Positions 56,973-64,000 of a stretch of DNA of 64,000 bases are shown piece by piece (positions within the stretch are counted from its first letter, which is position 1; every line of letters begins with the position of its first letter). The position numbers and the translations under genes were made by a program. This DNA comes from Saturnia japonica (lineage: Eukaryota; Arthropoda; Insecta; Lepidoptera; Saturniidae). The notes below the pieces were generated by a model. It did no database searches and was not told where the DNA came from. It saw only the letters and a list, made by a program, of their open reading frames with translations. Location: assembly GCA_033032175.1 (NCBI GenBank), contig CM065331.1:9300370-9364369 (forward strand), in the 5' to 3' direction.

Positions 56973-57086
56973 TTCTGTTTTTACAAGCAAAGTGGAAACA
57001 ACAAGCGATATAAAAGAAGACATCTATAAGAGGACCATAGGGGGAGAAACTGTAAGTACGATAACACTAAAATCCAAAAACGATTT
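56973..57086 (+). CDS. Exon 6B (duplicated exon, copy B)
   Basis: Same 114-nt length and splice sites (GATACAG acceptor, TTT|GTGAGT donor) as 6A. It encodes SVFTSKVETTSDIKEDIYKR then TIGGETVSTITLKSKND. Relative to 6A, nearly all substitutions change amino acids, including loss of the Cys and of the NTT sequon. The open frame is intact. Confidence 0.55.
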
Positions 57087-57713
57087 GTGAGTTTGTTTGA
57101 ATTGAGTTTTTGATTGGGATTAAATTGTTTACGTGAATTATAACGGCATTTTACTACTCACGGGTTTAACAATATTTATAAAAAACTAGCTGGGTAGGCA
57201 GACGTCGTTCTGTCTTTTCCGGTAGTTAATGGCTCGACCATAGCACTACTTATCGGAACATAACATACCCTCGACATGCAAGTTTCATAATAAACGTCTA
57301 CGGCGTGAAGATGCCCCCGCATGAATTTCACTCGACTGGACAATGTCTTTGAACGCGCACGGCCGTTATAAGTTGCATTTTGCGCTATAAAATTTTCTTT
57401 ATCCACACGTTCACTCGTAGAACGGATGGCTGATGAGGTAGAAGAGTTCTCGAGTGGCAGCCACGTGCCGAAAGGCACAGTGTGGGCAGACCCGCAACAA
57501 GGTAGTTCAAATACCTAGTAAAGATTGCGGGTAGCCGTTAGATGCGGGCAGCACAGAACCGGTCGTTGTGGTGATCTTTGAGGGAGTCCAGCAGTGAACG
57601 TCTTTCGATTGAAGCGATGATGTTGACACGTCTACAAAGTCAGTAGCGTGCAATCGCAACTGCCGTGGCCACAAAAATGATGTATCACCTTAAAAATAAA
57701 CTTTTGTTTTTAG

Positions 57714-57772
57714 AAAACCATGGGAGGATTCGATAACAAGACCTTTGAACGGACTGAGCGCCATCTCGGGTG
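57714..57772 (+). CDS. Exon 7B (duplicated exon, copy B)
   Basis: 59 nt with the same splice sites as 7A (TTTTTAG, GGTG|GTAAGT). It encodes KPWEDSITRPLNGLSAISG, differing from 7A by one residue (Asp to Asn); the other differences are silent. Confidence 0.57.
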
Positions 57773-58248
57773 GTAAGTTTGTTTTTTGTTTTTGCAGTTA
57801 GAGACAAACATTTTAGCATTCCATGGATTCATCGTGCGGGTGTCGGGTCCATCGTATAGCAGAGAGAGGGAAATACGAGCAGCTCCCGGGACTTGCGACT
57901 CAGGTGTAGAATTAAGTGGGCCCCCTTATGATGTACATCAGCACTCACCTTGACTGCCCACGATACCCTCCCTGCCAAGCCAGATTTCGAAAGAGCTTGT
58001 TAATGCTGCTTTAGATACCCGTTCTAAAGTAGGGTAAAGATTATTTTTTGATATAGGTAGATACAAATAAGACAATAACGTTATTATTTATCTGTATTAA
58101 ATTTATACATTTTTTTAAACTGTTAATTGTTGCGTGCGTTATTTATTTATAAATAATGTCACCACTTTTTTCAGTGCACGTGGTTATTGCTTCTTTTGTT
58201 TCTATACGTCTAACTTATAATTCCATATTATGTTTTGTTTTGTTTCAG

Positions 58249-58277
58249 ATTTTGCACTACCAAGCTTTCGGGATTTG
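58249..58277 (+). CDS. Exon 8B (duplicated exon, copy B)
   Basis: Identical in all 29 bases to 8A, with the same acceptor and donor. It encodes the DFALPSFRDL segment in phase 1 to 0. No further exon of the gene could be supported between here and the window end. Confidence 0.55.
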
Positions 58278-58509
58278 GTGAGTGTACGTTAATAATATTT
58301 ATTCTATGTTTATAATTATAATACGTAATCTATATAAAATACGTAAAATTAGTTAAGTTCGCCTAATTTCTTTAAAAAACATCCTTTAAGAAGAATAAAG
58401 TCGTTTCTATAAAGGCATGTTTCACGCAAAGAATACTAGCAGAACAAATGTGTATCATAAAAACTTACAAAAAGTGCACTTAAGCTGGTAATAAAAATCA
58501 TAAAACAAT

Positions 58510-58750
58510 TTTTTCATATATACGGTTAGTGGTCCTATATGCGGCTGCTATGCACGAGATCCTGGTTTCGATTTCCAGGTCCAGCAAAGTGTTATTGCGT
58601 TTCCTATGAAATTCGCAATAGCAGCACGGAGTTGAGCTTTGTGCCCGATTAATAGCAATAGGCTTGCCCCCTATTAGATGGGACCTAAAAAACATACCTG
58701 GCGAGCTGTACAAAGTACACCTGACCCTAACCCTTCGGGAATACAGGCGG
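58510..58750 (+). mobile_element. SINE-B copy, duplicated with the exon cassette
   Basis: Nearly the same as 56,395-56,602, but the 3' end continues past CCCTTCGGGAATACAGGCGG, so this is the original SINE and the upstream one was cut by the duplication. Confidence 0.72.
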
Positions 58751-59679
58751 AGTGGTAAATAATAAATCATATATATCGTGGCGATACAATGGCGATATTA
58801 ATTAAACACACAATTTTCGGTTACGCAATTCTAGATTTTAGACATAATATAATTTAAAAAGATCAAAGGGCAATGTAGTTGGTCTGAGCCATTAAAAAAC
58901 TAGCAAATAATATTTTTTTAAAGTGTAAACTTCTATAGACACTCTGTGCGATTTAAGTACGCCGTAAATCTTTTAATTTCGCGTCACCGACATGTATAAA
59001 TATATCTTTAGATATAGGTATGAGGGGTTCAATTTATTGTCAAATTATATTTTTTACTCGGAAATTCCAAAGTTAACTTTCTTGCAAACGAGCAATGTAC
59101 GATGAAAATTATAGGACACATAAACTCGTTCTTTTGTGATCGCGATCGTAACAGAGAGCCAAAGTTTGAGTGAAACAGAATATATTATTATTTCAGTACA
59201 ACAGAGTGTGACTGCATATCGTATGCATGGACTCACTCAACAGATCTATGCTAACTATTGCTCGGTTTTAATTTATAAATTTTAAGTTTTCGGACTATAA
59301 CTAATTTAAAAAAAAACACAGGTACATCAAATTTTTAAATTTTCACATCTGTCGGCAGCTATTTTGTTTTTTATTACAAATATTAGATACCTATTATTTT
59401 GCAGGTTGGTGTGGGCTAAGTGGTTTTTTTGAAATTTCCATTGCAAAGTAATCAGGTTATTCGTTGTTCTGCAATTGTTTCCTCTCTCATTCCCCCCATC
59501 ACACCTGTACAGTGTAATTAAATGACTGTATTTATTGGATCGGTAGTATTTCACGACGTCTCGTAATTGTATTCCTCGAGCTCAACGGGTTTACTAGGAC
59601 GGGAACGTATGTCAAGCCGCGACTCAGTCACTAGGGTTGGCAGACAGCTTGTATTGTTTATATATAACTAATTAATAAT
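58751..59679. other. AT-rich stretch, no gene recognised
   Basis: Probably intronic if the gene continues beyond the window. No element ends or exon-like frames with good splice sites were found. Confidence 0.4.
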
Positions 59680-60087
59680 TTTGAAGAGTTTCCTAGTGTA
59701 TTGACGTCCTTGAAGGTCCAATACCAATGAAATTAAAATGGGATCTCCCTTGAAGTATCCCCTATCCAACAAAAAAAGAATCGTTCAAGTCGGTTATGTA
59801 GTAAACAAAGAAGTTATAGATGACCATCCTTAAAAATTATGCATATACGTCCATCTTTTATCGAAGCCAGTTAAAAATGGTCTCGTATCCCTATCTCGTT
59901 CTAACACAAGCGTAAACTATGCTCTTTCTCTTTATTTTATTTTAATGGACTACTTGGATTAGACTACTTTACTGCGTGAAAAAGAACATATTTATTTGTA
60001 ATTTAACCATCGGACGACCCATGTGCGTGAAGGAGAGATCACCTCGGTACTGACATTCAACGCGAGCGTAGCTGCGGGTACAGCTAG
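59680..60087 (+). repeat. Helitron-like repeat of the 5.15-kb family
   Basis: It starts with the AAGGTCCAATACCAATGAAA and AAAAAAGAATCGTTCAAGTC blocks and ends GCGTAGCTGCGGGTACAGCT AG before a T, a Helitron 3' end. It suggests the family at 5.15, 10.6 and 46.2 kb is Helitron-derived. Confidence 0.5.
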
Positions 60088-60234
60088 TATATTAGTATTA
60101 GTAGATCGACAAATCGAAAGAGTTCAAGAGTGAAATACTTTCACTCAGTTGAATCATAGAATTGTTTTAAAATTTATAATTTTTATCTTTATTTTTCTTG
60201 TTATTATGGATTCCATTTAATTGTATTCCATAAA

Positions 60235-60455
60235 CATAACATATCATACCATCACGCCTGTATCCCCGAAGGATTAGGCAGAGGTGTACTAATGTACACA
60301 CACAGTTTGCTGAGTACGTTTTAGGTCCCATGTAATAGGGGGCGAGCCTCTTGCCATTAATCGGGCACAAAGCCAAACTCCGAGCTGTTTTTGAGAATTT
60401 AATAAAAAACCCAATAGCAATTTGCTCGACCTGAGAATCGAACCTGCGCTAATAA
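60235..60455 (-). mobile_element. SINE-B copy, minus strand
   Basis: The reverse complement carries GGTTCGATTCTCAGGTCGAG, the AATGGCAAGAGGCTCGCCCC body and a 3' end with ACACCTCTGCCTAATCCTTC. The A-box end is truncated. Confidence 0.7.
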
Positions 60456-60574
60456 GGCAGTTATGAAGTTATGAACTGTAAAGCGATAAAATCTAAATCA
60501 GGCTGTTTTTTAACATAAGATATAACACTTTGTAAATTGTACCCGTGCGAAACTGGAGCGGGTTGCTAACTATG

Positions 60575-60710
60575 TATAAAGTGACTGTTTTTATGGGTTA
60601 TTCTACAATACACTGAACATTTAACAAGTATATTCTATAAGGTGTATTTGTCTCAATTGACATTGGCAAAATTCCTTACGTAGACAGAAATCCAAAATTA
60701 AAAAAAAAAC
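60575..60710 (+). mobile_element. LINE 3' UTR copy (partner at 2.9-3.06 kb)
   Basis: It shares GTTTTTATGGGTT, TACA..ACTGAACATT and TTGACATTGGCAAAATT with the 3' UTR at 2900-3060, and ends in an A-run. Coding part absent. Confidence 0.6.
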
Positions 60711-61600
60711 CCCATCAATCCTCACATAATACATTTACTCCTTCTTCGGTCTCCTATAAACGAGATATCGGAATCGATATACACTAAAGCATATAAATAT
60801 CATTTACCAACTAAGAAGTGTATAAACACATAAATCTTGGAGTAATTGAGAAAAAAAGAGTTGCCGCTTTCCCCGCCGGAGCCGCAACAAATCACTTAAG
60901 ACCCGAAGACCTCCGGAGACGGGGAATAAATACCGCGGGAAGGACAGCCAGATCCGCCGTATGATTTGTCGTCCCCTATACACTACACCCGCGGGTTTCT
61001 TCGTTTACGTACTTCTGCGGAGAACGACGCTTTTTCCGAGTCACATTTTATTTATAACACCCTTGGGAATTTCTATATTTATCGGTGACAATAAACAAAA
61101 AAAAGAGATCTCTACGGTCGTTTCTGTCAGTGCTGTGGAATTATCATTCTACAGTCAGTAAGTTCGAGTCACGATTAATACATATTCTGATGGGACGATG
61201 AGTCAGTGATAGCGTTTTCCAGCGTATGTATATTTTTTGGTCACGCTCTGTAGCCCAAAGGGTTTGTTTAATTGACATCTTAATTGTGGGAATGACATAG
61301 GCTATATAATATTTAAGTACGACTTGTGGGAATCAAATAAAAGTAAAAATATAAAAATATATTTTTAGTCAAGTATTTTTGTTAAGGTCGGGTTTTTTGT
61401 TTTCTTCTTGATAATAGGTTACCCCCATGATTTTTTAAAACATTTTTATACTACGTCTTATATCGTTACATAATCGTAAAAAAAATGTCTCACTCCAAAA
61501 AACTTATATTTTAGTTTAAAAAAAAAAAAGTTAAATATATTAACCAATTTTGGACACTTTAAAAGCCGTCATTTTGGCGCGCTGTTGTAGAAGAACTATT
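60711..61600. other. Stretch with a GC-richer island, no gene supported
   Basis: About 60,850-61,000 is GC-rich (CCCCGCCGGAGCCGC, GACCTCCGGAGACGGGG) and a 66-codon frame follows (60,961-61,161) with a hydrophobic stretch and a possible GTAAGT donor. No acceptor or family match is evident, so it is left unassigned. Confidence 0.35.
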
Positions 61601-61661
61601 GCAAAGGGAGGATCCTCCGACCAGACGGGTGTTATGTCTGGTGGGCAGCTGCCCAACGGTT
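61601..61661 (-). repeat. Helitron-related fragment, left part of a split copy
   Basis: The reverse complement matches 6395-6460 (CAGACATAACACC, GTCTGGTCGGAGGATCCTCC). It is continued at 62,748-62,890 on the other side of the jockey insertion. Confidence 0.65.
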
Positions 61662-62747
61662 CTTTTTTTTTTGTTTTTAACTGACTACACTGTTAGCCTT
61701 AGGGGCCCTATCCAAAAACAGAGCCGCTGCGGCTTTTACAGTTTCACCGGACTTGGGGGCGAGCGCTTAGGGCACTCAGCCGCGAAAGTTTCTGACGACC
61801 CGCTCGAGGGTGCCAGAGTGGCCGAACCTCGGCTCAGGCGGTCGTCGCGAATGCGAAAAGGTCGCGATCTAACTAATTCCCTAATCCTAAGAGAATTAGA
61901 ACAAACTAACATATACTCATATGCACGTTCCCCTCCTCCTGGGAGGAAGGAGTGGACCATGCGTATGTGTATTTAATAATCGGAATGTTTTTTCTGCACT
62001 AACTAGCGCATTAGTCTAACTAGCGCAAAAAAAGAAAAAAAAGGCCCCTTACAGAACCTATGTACCTGTGTGGTGTGCACGTGTGTGTGTTCATACGTGT
62101 GTAATGACAGCTAAGTGTTGCACGTATAGTGTCACTTGTATCGCGCGGGCGGCTACCTGGCCCAAGGGCTTCACACCGAGGAACAGACCTAAGCTTGGGG
62201 TGCCGCTAGAGAGGGTGGACGTGACGGGTGTGCGGGAGCGAAGTTGACCGCCCGTCCTCTGCGGAGAGAACGGTGGTTACGCGGGCGTGGGCGGTGACAC
62301 GCTCTGTTTGGAGAGGCGGTGGAATAGAACGCGTTTGCTGTTTCGATTTGGTCGAGCGGATCAGTGAAGATATTACGCGGCAGGCGTTTACTCCGGCAGG
62401 CATTGGGGTCGGGAACATAAGAAGCTGCCGCTTTGATTAAGGGATTCGCGTGGTTCGACGCGGTGTCGAAATAAGAGCGAGTAAGGTGTTTGGCATAGGC
62501 ATGTATCGAAGGAAGGTCCATATCTCTATGGAGATCTTCCATACGAACATACCAAGGGGCGACGGTAAGGCGGTGAAGAAACCTATTCTGGATGGTTTGT
62601 AAACGATCCCAATTATATCTTGGCATATGTGCGAACACAACGCAGGCTTATGTCATAATCGGTCGGATACACATCTTGTAGAGCGTAAGCTTGTGTCTCG
62701 TAGACATTTTGCTTGCAGCACATAACAGAGGATGCAATCGGGCGAGG
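61662..62747 (-). mobile_element. 5'-truncated jockey-clade LINE with 11-bp TSD
   Basis: The minus strand encodes the end of a jockey ORF2: STRHKLTLYKMCIRPIMTYA (62,700-62,640), FAHMPRYNWDRLQTIQNRFL, APWYVRMEDLHRDMDLPSI, YAKHLTRSYFDTASNHANPL and AASYVPDPNA (to 62,189). A 3' UTR of about 500 bases ends in an A-rich tail (61,662-61,681). Exact direct repeats GCCCAACGGTT at 61,651-61,661 and 62,748-62,758 are the TSD. Part of its 3' UTR recurs at 38,128-38,490. Confidence 0.88.
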
Positions 62748-62890
62748 GCCCAACGGTTGTAATCGGGTTCTTGTATATATACTCAATTGAAGAGTTAATT
62801 TCTATAGCGCGATGTAGGGTGCGTCGTATGTGGCTCGATAAATGTCGCTATGTGTCGTTATGTAGATGTCGCTACACTATCGTGACGTCA
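62748..62890 (-). repeat. Helitron-related fragment, right part of a split copy
   Basis: The reverse complement matches about 6290-6410: AGTGTAGCGACAT, CACCCTACATCGCG and CAATTGAGTATATATACAAG AACCCGA. Confidence 0.6.
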
Positions 62891-63129
62891 TAGTTTAAAT
62901 CAATAACATCACAAGTGAATGTGGTAATAATATTGTGTACTGTATTCATCATATTGGTTTTTATTTTTATTTTATACCTATTACATGTTACACGCAATGT
63001 AATAAATGAAGAGAATTTTTACATACTTTGCCTATGCATTCCATAGAATGCTATTAGGCAAACTATTCATTGCATCTCCCATTCACATCTACAGAATTTA
63101 GCCTTTTTTATCAACAGTTTTTTTTAACA

Positions 63130-63285
63130 ATAAAAACAAATAAGATGTTGATAAGCCCGATCGAGTTTTTTGTCGGTTCTTTTCGTTGATTAGGATGCTT
63201 TCCGAACCGGTGGTAGTGTTTTACATTCATAAGCGCCTTCTTGGGGCCTAAATTGAATAAAATATATTTTGATTTTTTGATCGTT
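63130..63285 (+). mobile_element. LINE 3'-tail copy
   Basis: It matches the 3' UTR at 7400-7545: CCCGATCGAGTTTTTTGTCG, GGATGCTTTCCGAACCGG, AAGCGCCTTCTTGGGGCCTA and a GATTTTTTGAT tail. Confidence 0.65.
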
Positions 63286-63490
63286 ATAGATTTAGCGTTG
63301 CGGCCGCAATCTCACTTGATCATGTGACCACGGGACCCGAGATGGTAGCACGCTAAGCGTAGGGGGAAGACTAGCTCACACATCAATTGCAGCCGCCGGA
63401 ACACACCTATTGGTGTTTGGAGACAGATTTTCAAGCCAGCCAGGCGGGGGCATTCTAAAAAGCCCTACCAACATGCAATGACGTTTTAAA
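63286..63490 (-). mobile_element. SINE-A copy, minus strand
   Basis: It shares GTTATAGATTTAGCGTTGCG, CGAGATGGTAGCACGCTAAG, GCCGCCGGAACACACCTATT and AAAAAGCCCTACCAACATGC with other SINE-A copies. It follows the LINE tail directly, and its tRNA-like head is missing. Confidence 0.6.
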
Positions 63491-64000
63491 TGATTGAAAT
63501 CATGAATATTTTAAAATATTGTTACCATGTTAAGTATTCATCTACTAATCTACTAATTTACTAATCTTTCGGTGGTATTTTTTACTTGGGAATATGTACA
63601 CGTATTTATAAGTAGTACCGTACAAGTATTATAGATAATTAAAAAGACATCTCCGGTACAAAAATACCTTACCTTGTACATTGTGCACATAAAAAAAAAT
63701 ATAAACTAGCAAATGAAAGTGTGTCTGTCTGTCTACAACGAAATGCAACTTTTTTGTTGCACGACATAATAATGTTCTAGTCAAGGAGCTGGGGACCCTA
63801 ACATTTACATTAATACATATTTAATCGAATATAACTAAAGACCGCGCAATAAAAATGAATAAATATTACGATCTATGTAATGAGCTAACCAAAAATGACT
63901 ATGCGGTTACCTTCAAAATTCTTTAGATTAACTAAAATTAACAAATAACATGGGTGAAACCGTGGGACACATGTAGTAAGCTATATAAGTTGACGCTAGG
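63491..64000. other. AT-rich window end with degenerate Helitron-like remnant
   Basis: About 63,690-63,980 resembles the Helitron-like repeat at 51,820-52,174 at its end (GGGTGAAACCGTGGGACACA), but the CTAG terminus is degraded. Nothing else is recognised. Confidence 0.4.

Larger units (their letters stand above)
43308..58277 (+). other. Host-like multi-exon gene, single-pass membrane protein, 3' end outside the window
   Basis: Assembled by eye from exons whose splice sites and phases agree: 20, 88, 39, 80, 234, 114, 59 and 29 nt, together 663 nt or exactly 221 codons. The product would have a cytosolic Lys/Glu/Ser-rich N-terminus, one hydrophobic segment of about 22 residues in exon 5 with no cleavable signal before it (type II topology) and the start of an extracellular domain. 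I do not recognise the family. The introns are full of repeats (mariner, SINEs, Helitrons). The last three exons are duplicated downstream. The exon 3 to exon 4 join is the weakest step. The start is the ATG at 43,308, with no upstream promoter recognised. Confidence 0.6.
56603..58742. repeat. Exon-bearing tandem duplication, copy B
   Basis: Second copy, 2.14 kb, containing exons 6B-8B and ending in its own SINE-B. Introns are clearly similar to copy A but have small insertions and deletions (for example an extra CTTATAGCTC near 56,813). The noncoding reading frame near 56,700 carries a one-base deletion, whereas exon frames are kept. Confidence 0.9.

Noticed and set aside
60961..61161. 66-codon frame with a hydrophobic stretch and GTCA|GTAAGT end as a further exon of the host-like gene
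   Set aside because: No plausible acceptor in the right phase was found and the sequence has no recognisable family; it remains only a weak possibility.

Overview
The window looks like insect nuclear DNA, most probably from a moth or butterfly (Lepidoptera). It is AT-rich, has no bacterial-style gene packing, and is dominated by transposable elements. The repeat types are those seen in lepidopteran genomes: short Helitrons (5' TC, 3' CTAG, inserted between A and T), two tRNA-derived SINE families, RTE, jockey and CR1-like LINEs, a BEL/Pao LTR retrotransposon, a mariner and several small inverted-repeat MITEs. No rRNA, functional tRNA or CRISPR was seen. The order assignment is inference from repeat style.

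Layout. 1-10.9 kb: decayed LINE ends, four MITEs, an RTE fragment with a 12-bp target-site duplication (TSD), a complete non-autonomous Helitron and SINEs. 10.9-24.2 kb: a CR1/jockey-like LINE on the minus strand (ORF1, endonuclease, reverse transcriptase) split by a 5.2-kb BEL/Pao element on the plus strand. The BEL element has near-identical 563-bp LTRs and a 5-bp TSD. Its polyprotein has lost RNase H and the front of the integrase by an in-frame deletion and has one stop. The LINE carries six tandem 112-bp copies inside its coding region, and a 2.58-kb block spanning the LINE/BEL junction is duplicated in tandem. 26.5-38.1 kb: two tandem copies of a roughly 4.4-kb block made of older repeats, each later hit by a different LINE. 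38.1-64 kb: repeats in and around one host-like gene.

The only convincing host gene is on the plus strand from 43,308 to beyond 58,277. Small exons with matching splice phases encode a lysine-rich N-terminal segment, one membrane segment and the start of an outward-facing domain. I do not recognise the family. Its last three visible exons (114, 59 and 29 nt) occur twice in a tandem duplication. Both copies keep open frames and splice sites. One cassette is 202 nt, so including both would shift the frame and reach a stop in the second copy. The copies therefore look like alternatives (mutually exclusive cassettes), or one is unused. Copy A has a cysteine and an N-glycosylation sequon that copy B lacks. 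This is the most interesting observation in the window.

Three independent tandem duplications (2.6, about 6 and about 3.8 kb), two of them with 4-bp microhomology at the breakpoint, plus the 112-bp array, point to repeated local duplication. Assembly error should be excluded for the most similar pair (10.9-16.1 kb).
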